Notes: generated from the letters alone by a model not told the origin. Shown: positions 37,081-45,918, counted from the stretch's first letter. The stretch is 64,000 bases of DNA from Chitinophaga pinensis (GCA_945861665.1 CAMAVS010000001.1:334403-398402); one strand, 5' to 3'. A program made the numbers and translations.

Positions 37081-39285
37081 ATGAAACTTTTCAAATCAAT
37101 TTGTGCTTTTCTTGCTCTTTTTCACTTTTCCAATACCATCCAATCACAGGTGGTTAGTAAGTCGAAAGAATTAACGCTATATGATATTTGGGCAAGCGGT
37201 GCCTTTGCACAAAAATCAATTAACGGGTTGGAATCAATGAATGATGGTGATTATTTTACCACCATTGAAAAATATAAATTCGGGCAATGCATTGTTCGCC
37301 AATCATACAAAACAGGAGAAGTAAAAGACACTCTTTTAAAAGGTGAATGGTTTGTAAAAAATCTCACATCAGCACCTTTAATAATTGATGGCTATAGGTT
37401 TAGTGCTGATGAAAAGAAGGTTTTAATCAGCTCCCAAACTGAGCAAATATACCGTCATTCTTCTAAAGCATTTAACCAAGTATACGATTTAAAAACTAAA
37501 AAAATAACTGCGGTCTCTAACTTGGGAAAACAGATGTATGCCAGTTTTTCGGCCGATGGAAACAAGGTAGCTTTTGTTCGGGACAATAATATTTTTATTA
37601 GTGATTTAATAAGCGGTACAGAAACTCAGATTACGAGTGATGGTTACCGAAATAAAATTATTAATGGTGCAAATGATTGGGTTTATGAAGAAGAATTTAG
37701 TTTTAGTATTTGCTTTTTTTGGAGTCCTAATGGTGATAAAATAGCCTATTACAAGTTTGATGAGAGCAATGTAAAAGAATATGATATGACTGAATATGGT
37801 AGTTTATATCCTGGTCAATACAAGTATAAATACCCAAAAGCCGGAGAAGATAATTCTATTGTAAGTTTACACGTATACAATTTAACCGACAAAAAAACCA
37901 TAAAAATTGATGTTGGTTCAAATCCCGACCAATATATTCCTCGCGTTAAATGGACAAACAACAACAATACACTTTCATTCCAACGTCTTAATCGTTTACA
38001 AAACAAATTAGAACTTTTATTAGCTGATGCTACAACAGGTGTTTCTAAAACAATCATAACAGAAGAATCCAATACCTATGTTGAGGTGGTTGATTTTTTA
38101 ACTTTTTTGAAAGACAATAAAACATTTATTTGGAACAGTGAAAAAGATGGCTATCAACACTTATACTTATATGACATCAACGGAAAAGAAATCATACAAC
38201 TCACAAAAGAAAAGTGGGATGTGATGAAATTTTATGGTGTGGACGAAAAAACAGGAACGCTCTTTTACCAATCAGCAGAACCATCTCCTACGCAACGAGA
38301 TGTGTACTCTATTAAGACAGATGGAAGTAAAAAAACAAAGTTGTCGTCACAATTAGGAACAAACGATGCGCGATTCAGTAATTCATTTAATTATTTTATC
38401 AATTACTATTCAAATGCAAACACCCCTTTATATATCACCCTAAACGATTCGAAGGGAAAAGAATTAAGGGTATTGGAGGACAACGCCATATTAAAAAGAA
38501 AATTAGCCGAATACACTTTATCAAAAAAAGAATTCTTACAGGTTCCTACCCCCGATTCATTGCAGCTAAATGCTTGGATGATTAAACCTTTTAACTTTAA
38601 CCCAAACAAACCTTATCCGATGTTAATGATAACGTATGGAGGTCCCGGTATAAATACTGTGAATGATGCTTGGGAAGGTGCGGGTTTTATGTGGCATCAA
38701 TTAATGGCACAAAAAGGATACATCATTGTATCGGTTGACAACAGAGGTACGGGAGCAAGAGGAGCAGATTTCAAAAAATGCACATACAAACAATTGGGGA
38801 AATTAGAAATACAAGATCAGGCTTGGGCAGCAATTTATCTTACACATTTACCCTATGCCATAAAAAATAGAATTGGAATGTGGGGTTGGAGTTATGGAGG
38901 CTATATGAGCTCATTGGCAATCACTAAACATCCAAACACTTTTAAAGCAGCTGTTGCCATTGCACCTGTAACCAACTGGCGTTATTACGATAATATTTAT
39001 ACTGAAAGGTATTTGCAAAAACCACAAGATAATCCGGTGGGATATGATGATAATTCGCCTATTAATTTTGTGGATGACTTAACCGGAAAATACCTGTTGA
39101 TTCACGGAATGTCTGACGACAATGTTCATTTTCAAAATTCGGTTGAGATGATAGATGCATTGGAAAAAAAGAATAAACAGTTTGATTTAATGATATACCC
39201 AAACAAAAATCACGGTATTGGTGGCGGAAATACACGATTGAATTTGTACACAAAAGTTACAGACTTCCTAATAAAGAATCTTTAA
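37081..39285 (+). CDS. Dipeptidyl-peptidase IV (S9B)
   Basis: DPP4 removes X-Pro and X-Ala dipeptides from peptide N-termini. The 734-residue protein has a signal peptide, an eight-bladed propeller (about 50-480) with the Glu pair that grips the substrate N-terminus in DWVYEEEFSF, and a C-terminal alpha/beta-hydrolase domain. The triad is Ser604 in GWSYGGY, Asp in MSDDNVHF and His in PNKNHGI. It begins 23 nt after the papain-like gene and 42 nt before the POT gene, which supports a single peptide-use operon. Confidence 0.95.
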   Translation: MKLFKSICAFLALFHFSNTIQSQVVSKSKELTLYDIWASGAFAQKSINGLESMNDGDYFTTIEKYKFGQCIVRQSYKTGEVKDTLLKGEWFVKNLTSAPLIIDGYRFSADEKKVLISSQTEQIYRHSSKAFNQVYDLKTKKITAVSNLGKQMYASFSADGNKVAFVRDNNIFISDLISGTETQITSDGYRNKIINGANDWVYEEEFSFSICFFWSPNGDKIAYYKFDESNVKEYDMTEYGSLYPGQYKYKYPKAGEDNSIVSLHVYNLTDKKTIKIDVGSNPDQYIPRVKWTNNNNTLSFQRLNRLQNKLELLLADATTGVSKTIITEESNTYVEVVDFLTFLKDNKTFIWNSEKDGYQHLYLYDINGKEIIQLTKEKWDVMKFYGVDEKTGTLFYQSAEPSPTQRDVYSIKTDGSKKTKLSSQLGTNDARFSNSFNYFINYYSNANTPLYITLNDSKGKELRVLEDNAILKRKLAEYTLSKKEFLQVPTPDSLQLNAWMIKPFNFNPNKPYPMLMITYGGPGINTVNDAWEGAGFMWHQLMAQKGYIIVSVDNRGTGARGADFKKCTYKQLGKLEIQDQAWAAIYLTHLPYAIKNRIGMWGWSYGGYMSSLAITKHPNTFKAAVAIAPVTNWRYYDNIYTERYLQKPQDNPVGYDDNSPINFVDDLTGKYLLIHGMSDDNVHFQNSVEMIDALEKKNKQFDLMIYPNKNHGIGGGNTRLNLYTKVTDFLIKNL

Positions 39286-39327
39286 ATAATTTAATTACCT
39301 TAGCTTAACTAAAAACTATATATATAT

Positions 39328-41235
39328 ATGAGTACATTAAAACATCCAAAAGGTCTCTACTTGCTTTTCGTAACTGAAATGTGGGAGCGCTTCAGTTATT
39401 ATGGAATGCGTGCAATTTTTGTACTTTTCCTTACCAAAGCATTATTGTTTGATAAAGCATTTGCAAGTGGAATCTATGGCAGCTATACCGGATTAGTATA
39501 TTTAACACCACTGATTGGTGGTTATATGGCTGATAGATATTGGGGAAACAGAAAGTCGATTGTTATAGGAGGAATTATGATGGCCTTTGGACAGTTTTTA
39601 ATGTTTATGGCAGGTTCATTTTATGAAAACATAGATGTAGCTCGCATTTTTATGATGTTTGGACTTACTGCACTTATTTTGGGTAACGGTTTCTTTAAAC
39701 CAAACATTTCTACGATGGTTGGTCAATTATATCCGAAAGGTGATAAAAAAATTGATTCGGCTTTTACTATTTTTTATATGGGAATTAACTTAGGTGCCTT
39801 CCTTTCTCCATTAATTTGTGGCGGTTTGGGAGACACCGGCAATCCTGCTGATTTCAAATGGGGCTTTTTAGCCGCTTGTATTGGAATGAGTGTAAGTACC
39901 ATTTTGTTTGTTTGGCTAAAAAATCATTATTTGGTAACACCCGAAGGACTTCCTGTTGGGGCTTCACATAATAAAAACAGAGAAACCAGTGATATTGATA
40001 CAGCCGCAGAAGCAAAATCTGAATTTACAAAAGGGCAAATTTTCACTTGGATTGGTGTTGAAATTGCATTATTTACTTTGTTCTATTTCCTTGATCAAGG
40101 TATAATAGGATCCTTCATTTTCTCATTGTCTATTGCTGCCCCTGGCTTTATTATTTCAGACAGAAGTCTTACTAAAATTGAGAAAGAGCGTATTTGGGTA
40201 ATTTTTATTGTTGCATTTTTTGTTATCTTTTTTTGGGCGGCTTTTGAACAAGCAGGTGCTTCGTTAACATTCTTTGCTGAAGAACAAACAATTCGTGAAG
40301 TTGGACTACATATATCCAAAAGTGTTATAAGTTCTATCTTTCTTGCTCTTATTGCAATACTTGGATTTATTGGATTAAAAGTTTTTAAGCAAATGAATAA
40401 CGAACAAAAAGGTGTTAAAGAACTAATTTTGTTTTTAGTTGTATCAGCAATAGCTTATTTGGTTTACGCAATTGCTCAATTCCCTGCTGAAGGAAGCGAA
40501 ATAGAGTCAATTCCTGCTAGCTTTTTTCAATCCGTTAACGCTATAGCTATTGTTATTTTTGCCCCATTATTTTCAATTTTATGGACATTTTTAGGCAAAA
40601 AAAATATGGAACCCGCCTCTCCCTATAAGCAATCTATTGGCTTGTTATTACTGGCCTTGGGTTATGTTGTAATAGCCTTTGGTGTAAAAGGAATTGAACC
40701 TTCTACCAAAGTAAATATGATGTGGTTATTAAGCTTATACCTCATTCATACTTTCGGTGAATTGTGTTTATCCCCAATAGGCTTATCAATGGTAAATAAG
40801 TTAGCACCCATAAAATTTGCCTCATTGCTTATGGGTGTATGGTTTCTGTCTACAGCTTCTGCAAATAAATTTGCCGGAACCTTGAGTTCGTATTATCCCG
40901 AAACTATGGTAACAGTTAATGCTGTTGAATCACAACAAACTGAAAAAAGCATAGTGCTTTGTACTAAGTTAGATAAACCTGAAGTAATTAATGGAGTTAA
41001 CTATGTAAGCATTGATGCCATTTCTTTTGAAGGAGTGAAAGATAAAGGAGTGAAGGCTTCTATTGTTAAAGGTATTTTTCAAGATTCTTTAACAAAAGAA
41101 AAAATATTTTTAGGGTATAAAATAGATAGTCTCTACGCCTTCTTTATGCTTTTTGTTGTTATGGCAGGAGTTGCTTCAATCATTTTATTCATATTATCGA
41201 AAAGGTTATTAAAAATGATGAACGGGGTACAATAA
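39328..41235 (+). CDS. POT/PTR family proton-coupled peptide transporter
   Basis: This 635-residue inner-membrane MFS transporter imports di- and tripeptides with protons. The POT signature ExxERFxYYG is in TEMWERFSYYG, with FFKPNIST and SPIGLSMVNK further on. It has the extra helices of bacterial POTs. An extracytoplasmic segment of about 75 residues lies between the last two membrane helices (about 530-605), which is longer than in the E. coli members. It follows DPP4, whose dipeptide products it would take up. Confidence 0.93.
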   Translation: MSTLKHPKGLYLLFVTEMWERFSYYGMRAIFVLFLTKALLFDKAFASGIYGSYTGLVYLTPLIGGYMADRYWGNRKSIVIGGIMMAFGQFLMFMAGSFYENIDVARIFMMFGLTALILGNGFFKPNISTMVGQLYPKGDKKIDSAFTIFYMGINLGAFLSPLICGGLGDTGNPADFKWGFLAACIGMSVSTILFVWLKNHYLVTPEGLPVGASHNKNRETSDIDTAAEAKSEFTKGQIFTWIGVEIALFTLFYFLDQGIIGSFIFSLSIAAPGFIISDRSLTKIEKERIWVIFIVAFFVIFFWAAFEQAGASLTFFAEEQTIREVGLHISKSVISSIFLALIAILGFIGLKVFKQMNNEQKGVKELILFLVVSAIAYLVYAIAQFPAEGSEIESIPASFFQSVNAIAIVIFAPLFSILWTFLGKKNMEPASPYKQSIGLLLLALGYVVIAFGVKGIEPSTKVNMMWLLSLYLIHTFGELCLSPIGLSMVNKLAPIKFASLLMGVWFLSTASANKFAGTLSSYYPETMVTVNAVESQQTEKSIVLCTKLDKPEVINGVNYVSIDAISFEGVKDKGVKASIVKGIFQDSLTKEKIFLGYKIDSLYAFFMLFVVMAGVASIILFILSKRLLKMMNGVQ

Positions 41236-41253
41236 TATAAAGAGTAAAAAACG

Positions 41254-41814
41254 ATGAAAAAAACAGGCTCTTTACTTATGGCATTCACTTTCATTGCGAG
41301 TATTACCTTTGCTCAAAAGGAAAAGAAAGCGGAAGTCGAAGTCGAAAAAATAAATTGGCTTAGCTTTAAGGATGCTACTGCGCAAAATAAAAAAAAGCCG
41401 AAAAAAATATTCATTGATACCTACACCGATTGGTGTGGATGGTGTAAAAGGATGGACGTTACTACCTTTGAAGACAAAGAGGTTGTGGCAATTATGAATA
41501 AATATTTTTATGCAATAAAATTCAATGCCGAAGGAAAAGACACCATTCTTTATAACGGCAAAACATATACCAATATGAATCCAACAGCTCCACGTGGAAC
41601 ACACCAACTGGCGGTTGAACTGTTAAATGGTAAGCTAGGATACCCAACCTCTGTATATTTAGATGAGCAAATGAAATTACTGCAACCAATACCTGGCTAT
41701 ATGGATGCAAAATCGTTTAAGCAAGTATTAATTTATTTTGCCGAAGACTATAACAAAAAAATGTCGTGGGAAGATTTTCGACAAAACTACGATGAATTGA
41801 TGAAGAAAAAGTAA
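41254..41814 (+). CDS. Exported thioredoxin-like protein (DUF255/thioredoxin_7 type)
   Basis: The 186-residue protein has a signal peptide (to TFAQKE) and a thioredoxin fold with the redox motif WCGWCKRMD near residue 62, followed by TFEDKEVV and YPTSVYLDEQ with the cis-Pro. It could act as a periplasmic disulfide reductase or thiol protein. The gene starts 18 nt after the POT gene and ends the operon. Its link to peptide use may be only positional. Confidence 0.85.
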   Translation: MKKTGSLLMAFTFIASITFAQKEKKAEVEVEKINWLSFKDATAQNKKKPKKIFIDTYTDWCGWCKRMDVTTFEDKEVVAIMNKYFYAIKFNAEGKDTILYNGKTYTNMNPTAPRGTHQLAVELLNGKLGYPTSVYLDEQMKLLQPIPGYMDAKSFKQVLIYFAEDYNKKMSWEDFRQNYDELMKKK

Positions 41815-41870
41815 GTAGAGCCTGAATCGAAAAAAAAGAAAAGGAATTCCTAATATTTATTTTAATTAAG

Positions 41871-42215
41871 TTGGATTTAAAAGAAAATATAATTCAGGTA
41901 CTAAAGCAACAAAAACACACTTATGGTGAGTTGGCAAAATACCTTAACCTTTCAACATCTGAATTAGACAAAGCATTCGCAACCAACTCATTAGATGTTC
42001 GAACTCTCGAAACTATTGCAAAAGAATTAAAATTACCCCTATACAGGCTTTTTCGCGACCCAATAGGGAATATAACTCAATCTACAGAGTATTACAAAGA
42101 ACTTGGATTTAACTTGGAAGATATTATTAAACTGAAAACCAAATTGGATATTGCTTTACAGGAAATTGAGTTCTTGAAAAAGGAACTTGAAAATGAAAGA
42201 GCAAAAAATAGTTAA
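41871..42215 (+). CDS. Small HTH protein with C-terminal coiled coil
   Basis: The 114-residue product has a Cro/C1-type helix-turn-helix (about residues 15-65: TYGELAKYLNLSTSELDKAF, TLETIAKELKLPLYRLF) followed by a Lys/Glu coiled coil (about 85-112). The start is TTG at 41871; no ATG is available in the frame. It may be a DNA-binding regulator that dimerises by the coiled coil. Its end overlaps the end of the convergent glucosaminidase gene by a few nt. Confidence 0.75.
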   Translation: MDLKENIIQVLKQQKHTYGELAKYLNLSTSELDKAFATNSLDVRTLETIAKELKLPLYRLFRDPIGNITQSTEYYKELGFNLEDIIKLKTKLDIALQEIEFLKKELENERAKNS

Positions 42216-43144
42216 CGGATTCTTTTTCGAAGACTTAACTTTTGTCCGGCTTTAGGCTCAGTACCCTCACTCATATTGTTTTTACGATACAACTTTTTAA
42301 GTTTAACCCCATATTGCTGTGAAATGCTGTACATCGTTTCTCCTTGAGCTACAGTATGAAGACGTTGCTGTGCATCATTCTTTTTTGGTTGAATATAAAC
42401 ACATTGTTTAGTGCCTATAATCGTTAGCAGAGACGCATCATTAAAACGGCACAACATACTTACAGGCAAATCTAATTGTTTTGCCAAAGATACGTAAGTG
42501 TCACCTTTTTTTGACAACACGTATTTTATATTGTTATTGTAAAAAACAGATCGGTCATTATTAGTTTGTAATTTTTTATCGCTATGGTTATTATTGCTAG
42601 GTGCTAAGGATGCAATTGTAGTAACCGCATCGTATTCGTATAACTTATTTTTTTCTATAATATCAATAAGCATTTCGGCATACTTGGGATTTGTAGCATA
42701 ACCAGCTTGTTTGAGTCCATTTGCCCAGCCTTTATAATCGTTACTTTTTAAAGAAAACAAAAAATTATAACGCGTGCGTGTTTTCAAAAAGTTGGAATGA
42801 TCGTTAAAGGAATCTAATACCTTCTCGTATTTTCTAAAACATTCATTTTTTGTATCATCATCTTGAATAAAAGTAGCACCCGTCCATTCAATATGACATT
42901 TTATTCCAAAATGGTTGTTCGCATAAACTGCTAAAGGACTATTTCCGTTGTCAGATTCCAACATTCCTTGAGCAAGGGTTATGCTTGCTGGGATAGCAAA
43001 CTGAAACATTTCTTTTATTGCATCGTCCTTGTACTTTGACACATATTCAGCAGACCGCATTTTGTATTCCGAAGGCTGTGCAATAACAGAGCAAACAAAA
43101 ATAAGCGAAACTACTAACAGAACTAAACCATTACAATTCTTCAT
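42212..43144 (-). CDS. Glucosaminidase (GH73 type) with two LysM domains
   Basis: The 310-residue exported protein has a signal peptide to VIAQ, then a mannosyl-glycoprotein endo-beta-N-acetylglucosaminidase domain (about 30-165). The domain includes ITLAQGMLESDNGNSPLA, with the catalytic Glu, and NNHFGIKCH. Two LysM modules follow (about 205-255 and 262-308; HTVAQGETMYSISQQYGV). It cuts the glycan strands of peptidoglycan and binds them through LysM. This is a common Bacteroidota cell-wall hydrolase. Confidence 0.92.
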   Translation of the reverse strand: MKNCNGLVLLVVSLIFVCSVIAQPSEYKMRSAEYVSKYKDDAIKEMFQFAIPASITLAQGMLESDNGNSPLAVYANNHFGIKCHIEWTGATFIQDDDTKNECFRKYEKVLDSFNDHSNFLKTRTRYNFLFSLKSNDYKGWANGLKQAGYATNPKYAEMLIDIIEKNKLYEYDAVTTIASLAPSNNNHSDKKLQTNNDRSVFYNNNIKYVLSKKGDTYVSLAKQLDLPVSMLCRFNDASLLTIIGTKQCVYIQPKKNDAQQRLHTVAQGETMYSISQQYGVKLKKLYRKNNMSEGTEPKAGQKLSLRKRIR

Positions 43145-43167
43145 ATTTTAAAGCAGTATGAATAATG

Positions 43168-43175
43168 CAAAGGTA
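43168..43175 (-). promoter_or_regulatory. Candidate -7 box for the glucosaminidase gene
   Basis: The minus strand reads TACCTTTG 23 nt before the start codon; a TTG partner is not at normal spacing. Confidence 0.4.
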
Positions 43176-43303
43176 TTCGCTTGTTTACAGGTAATTACAT
43201 TATAACAAAGTGGTTTTAAACATTGATGTGTTAAATACTAAAATAATATAGCCTAGAGACAGAAATTTGAAAAAGAATTTAGATAATTAAAATACATATC
43301 GTA

Positions 43304-43315
43304 ATATTGCAATAT
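43304..43315 (+). promoter_or_regulatory. Candidate ArsR operator
   Basis: ATATTGCAATAT is a perfect 12-bp palindrome 20 nt before the arsR start. It overlaps a poor -7 box (TAATATTG). ArsR-type repressors bind such AT-rich dyads over the promoter. Confidence 0.5.
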
Positions 43316-43335
43316 AATAATTGATATTAAAAAAA

Positions 43336-43661
43336 ATGGGCGCAACAAAAACTGAACATTTTACAGACAAACAAAACGAAATTGCTTTACTCACAAAAGC
43401 ATTAGGACACCCTGCAAGAATTAATATTATGGAATATCTTATAAGTGTGGATACTTGTATTTTACCGACATTGTAAACGAACTTCCATTAGCTCAGCCAA
43501 CAGTTTCACAACACTTGAAAGAACTCAAAAATGCAGGACTTATAAAAGGAAGTATTGACGGAAATGCTATCTGTTATTGCATAGACGAAAAATCAATTGA
43601 AAAGTTAATAAGCTACTTTTCAAAAAGTATGACAAAATTTAAAAGCAAATCTTGCTGTTAA
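43336..43661 (+). pseudogene. arsR: arsR-family regulator broken by a 1-nt frameshift
   Basis: Reading from ATG 43336 gives MGATKTEHFTDKQNEIALLT and [14 protein letters not shown]...VDTC, a normal ArsR start, but hits a stop at 43474. From about 43455 a second frame gives [20 protein letters not shown], the recognition helix, and runs to KSCC at 43661. Adding one T near 43459 would rebuild a ~108-residue ArsR protein with the metal-site Cys of VDTC. Either the gene is dead or the base is a sequencing error. No standard slippery site is present. Confidence 0.85.
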
Positions 43662-43680
43662 ACAAATAAAATAAATCAAA

Positions 43681-44136
43681 ATGATATTATCAGAATTTAA
43701 AAAACATTTAAAAACCTTAACCGAAGTACCCTTTTTAAAACTAGCCGGAAACAATATTCGAAAATATTTTCGGATTACAGAAGTAGGGCAAATAAACAAA
43801 CGATTTATTGACTGTGTAGAAACTGTAAGAAATGATATTGTAATCTCAATGCAACTTTGGAAAAGTGTTGATTTTTGGCACAAATTAGACCCAAACAAAC
43901 TAAATACAATTATTAAACTTTCTGAAAAGAAATTAGGAATTGACGACCACAAAATTGAAATTGAATACCAAAGCGAAACTATTGGAAAGTATGGAGTAAA
44001 ATTTGATAATGGAATTTTTATTTTAACATGTAGAAATACTGCTTATCTTGCTTCTTACAACTGTGGAATTCCGTCATTGAAAACAATTAAAGAAAAAACA
44101 CAATCTTATTGCACACCAGGTGGTGATTGCTATTAA
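43681..44136 (+). CDS. DUF6428 family protein of arsenic loci
   Basis: This 151-residue cytosolic protein resembles DUF6428 proteins, which in Flavobacteria sit between arsR and arsC: TEVGQINKRFIDCVETVR, KLNTIIKLSEKKLGI, IEIEYQSETIGKYG, and a Cys-containing C-terminus (SYCTPGGDCY). The family's function is not known; the Cys tail suggests metal or arsenite binding. The usual tail in my memory has more Cys (CC pairs), and here one is Tyr. It starts 19 nt after the arsR remnant. Confidence 0.78.
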   Translation: MILSEFKKHLKTLTEVPFLKLAGNNIRKYFRITEVGQINKRFIDCVETVRNDIVISMQLWKSVDFWHKLDPNKLNTIIKLSEKKLGIDDHKIEIEYQSETIGKYGVKFDNGIFILTCRNTAYLASYNCGIPSLKTIKEKTQSYCTPGGDCY

Positions 44137-44146
44137 CTCAACAGCT

Positions 44147-44278
44147 ATGACTTTAAAAGAATTTATCTTAAAATATAAAAAGCCAATTATTATTACAGTT
44201 GCAATTACTGTACTTCAATTAATTTGGGGATTTGACCCAAAATTTTGTATCATAAACATAATTTGGTTATTTGTTTAA
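44147..44278 (+). CDS. 43-residue single-pass membrane protein
   Basis: ATG 44147 starts MTLKEFILKYKKPIIITVAI, followed by a hydrophobic helix, GFDPKF and another short hydrophobic stretch to INIIWLFV. The ORF fills the gap between the DUF6428 gene (10 nt before) and arsC (15 nt after), which supports its being a real gene of the operon. I do not recognise a family. Confidence 0.55.
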   Translation: MTLKEFILKYKKPIIITVAITVLQLIWGFDPKFCIINIIWLFV

Positions 44279-44293
44279 TTCATTATAAAGTAA

Positions 44294-44722
44294 GTGATAA
44301 AAAACATATTAGTGCTTTGCACGGGAAATAGTTGTAGAAGCCAAATAGCACATGGTTATTTAGAACATTTTATAGACAGTATAAATATAAAAGTTTATAG
44401 TGCGGGAGTGGAAACTCACGGAGTAAATCCAAAAGCAATTGCCACAATGAAAGTAGACGGCATTGATATTTCAAACCATACTTCAAATAACATTGAAGAA
44501 TATTTTAGTGTGGACTTTGATTTTGTAATTACAGTTTGCGACAATGCCAAAGAACGCTGCCCTATCTTTCCTACAAAGGCAAAGAAATTTCATTATAACT
44601 TTCCTGACCCAACAAAAGCAACAGGAAAAAAGGAAGAAATAAACGAAGAGTTTAGACGAGTAAGACAACTCATAAAAGAATATTGCGAAGAATTTGTAAA
44701 AGAAAACTTGCCAACTAAATAA
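44294..44722 (+). CDS. arsC: Arsenate reductase, low-molecular-weight phosphatase type
   Basis: ArsC reduces arsenate to arsenite with thioredoxin. The 142-residue protein has the P-loop CTGNSCRS near the N-terminus and the second and third redox Cys in TVCDNAKERCP (about 80 and 87), so the three-Cys relay of the thioredoxin-coupled enzyme is intact. The start is GTG at 44294. No arsenite efflux gene (arsB or acr3) follows, unlike typical operons. Confidence 0.93.
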   Translation: MIKNILVLCTGNSCRSQIAHGYLEHFIDSINIKVYSAGVETHGVNPKAIATMKVDGIDISNHTSNNIEEYFSVDFDFVITVCDNAKERCPIFPTKAKKFHYNFPDPTKATGKKEEINEEFRRVRQLIKEYCEEFVKENLPTK

Positions 44723-44747
44723 AAAAAACAACAGATAACAGTCAGTT

Positions 44748-44778
44748 TTGCAAAAGTGGGGCAATTTTACTAAATTTG
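44748..44778 (+). promoter_or_regulatory. Promoter of the SIMPL-domain gene
   Basis: TTG at 44748-44750, a 20-nt spacer and TAAATTTG at 44771-44778 match the consensus. The 5' leader would be about 105 nt and holds a 24-codon ORF (44812-44886). Confidence 0.65.
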
Positions 44779-44892
44779 AGCAAGCAATTACAATTGAATG
44801 AAATTACTACCATGAACATTCTACTAAAAAAAACACCTTCGCCACACCAAAACGTTACTGGCAATTACAAACAACATATTAAATAACAACAT

Positions 44893-45624
44893 ATGAAAGC
44901 ACATCTTAATAGCATAATTATTTCTTCCGCAATAGTCTTAACAGCATTAACCTTTTCTATTGCCTTTAAAAATAGAAACAGAACAAGTAATTCTATTTCA
45001 GTAACAGGACTTGGTAGTAAAGATTTTGTTTCCGACCTAATAGTATGGAGTGGGTCTTTTATTAGAAAGAGTGGAAACTTAAAAGATGCATATTCGGAAC
45101 TTGACAAGGACAGAGAAAACATAAAAAACTATTTGATTTCAAAGGGTATAAAATTCGACAATATAATATTTTCAGCTGTTGACATCAATAAGGAATTTGA
45201 AGATGTATATGATAATTCTGGCAACAAAACAAAATCTATATTTTCAGGTTACCGACTAACGCAAAATATACAAATTGAATCAAAGGAAGTTGACAAAGTA
45301 GAAGATGTTTCAAGACAAGTGAGTGAATTAATAAACTCAGGTATTGAATTTTATTCTGAAAACCCACAATATTATTATACAAAATTAGCCGAACTAAAAA
45401 TAGAGATGATTGCTGAAGCAACTAAAGATGCTAATACTCGATCCGAAAAAATTGCTGAAAATGCAGGAAGTAGCGTTGGCCGACTAAAAAACGCTGACAT
45501 GGGAGTTTTTCAAATTGTTGCCCAAAATTCAGCAGAAGAATACTCATGGGGAGGTTCATTTAACACGACATCAAAAAGAAAGACAGCTACGATTACAGTA
45601 AAACTTGAATATGAAACAGAGTAA
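44893..45624 (+). CDS. SIMPL domain (DUF541) protein
   Basis: The 243-residue protein has an N-terminal membrane anchor or uncleaved signal (about 8-26) and a SIMPL domain: SISVTGLGSKDFVSDLIVW, GIKFDNIIFSAVDINKE, SGYRLTQNIQIESKEVDKV and NTTSKRKTATITVKLEYE at the end. These proteins form periplasmic or surface oligomers of poorly known function. It has its own promoter, so it is probably separate from the arsenic genes. Confidence 0.85.
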   Translation: MKAHLNSIIISSAIVLTALTFSIAFKNRNRTSNSISVTGLGSKDFVSDLIVWSGSFIRKSGNLKDAYSELDKDRENIKNYLISKGIKFDNIIFSAVDINKEFEDVYDNSGNKTKSIFSGYRLTQNIQIESKEVDKVEDVSRQVSELINSGIEFYSENPQYYYTKLAELKIEMIAEATKDANTRSEKIAENAGSSVGRLKNADMGVFQIVAQNSAEEYSWGGSFNTTSKRKTATITVKLEYETE

Positions 45625-45709
45625 CTGCCACTAACACTAGTTAAAACTAAAAAAGGTGTTATTTTAAAAGCCGTAACTAGCCTATTCCTTTTACCATTAC
45701 TATATATTG

Positions 45710-45745
45710 AAATGAAAGGGGACTTCCCTTTTCAGGAAAATCCCC
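45710..45745 (-). terminator. Terminator downstream of tRNA-His
   Basis: On the minus strand a hairpin (GGGGA with TCCCC and an inner TTCC/GGAA-type stem, 45745-45718) is followed by TTTTCATTTC. It starts 5 nt after the tRNA 3' end. Confidence 0.65.
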
Positions 45746-45750
45746 ATTTG

Positions 45751-45824
45751 GGTGGATGATGGGGCTCGAACCCACGACCCTCGGTACCACAAACCGATGC
45801 TCTAACCAACTGAGCTACAACCAC
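45751..45824 (-). tRNA. tRNA-His (GTG anticodon)
   Basis: The minus strand folds as a cloverleaf: acceptor GTGGTTG/CATCCAC, D arm GCTC/GAGC, anticodon stem TCGGT/ACCGA with loop TTGTGGT (anticodon GTG), and T arm GTGGG/CCCAT with loop TTCGAGC. Position 73 is C and an extra G stands at -1 (45825), the two identity marks of tRNA-His. The CCA end is not encoded. The acceptor stem has a T5-T68 mismatch. Confidence 0.95.
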
Positions 45825-45918
45825 CATTTGATAATCAGACTGCAAAGATAATTTTTTTATTTTATTTGGCGCCATTTTATTAAAGAGGATAAAAATTAAT
45901 AAATCGCTTTTATTAAAA

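Noticed and set aside
43455-43661. Programmed frameshift in arsR
   Set aside because: No X-XXY-YYZ slippery heptamer in the proper frame and no downstream structure; a plain 1-nt loss or sequencing error explains it better.
44812-44886. 24-codon leader peptide before the SIMPL gene
   Set aside because: It has no regulatory codon run and no overlap with the gene; it may be chance in an AT-rich leader.
43145-45825. Genomic island inserted at the 3' end of tRNA-His
   Set aside because: The arsenic segment lies on the 3' side of the tRNA, but I found no second copy of the tRNA 3' end near 43150-43330 and no integrase gene.
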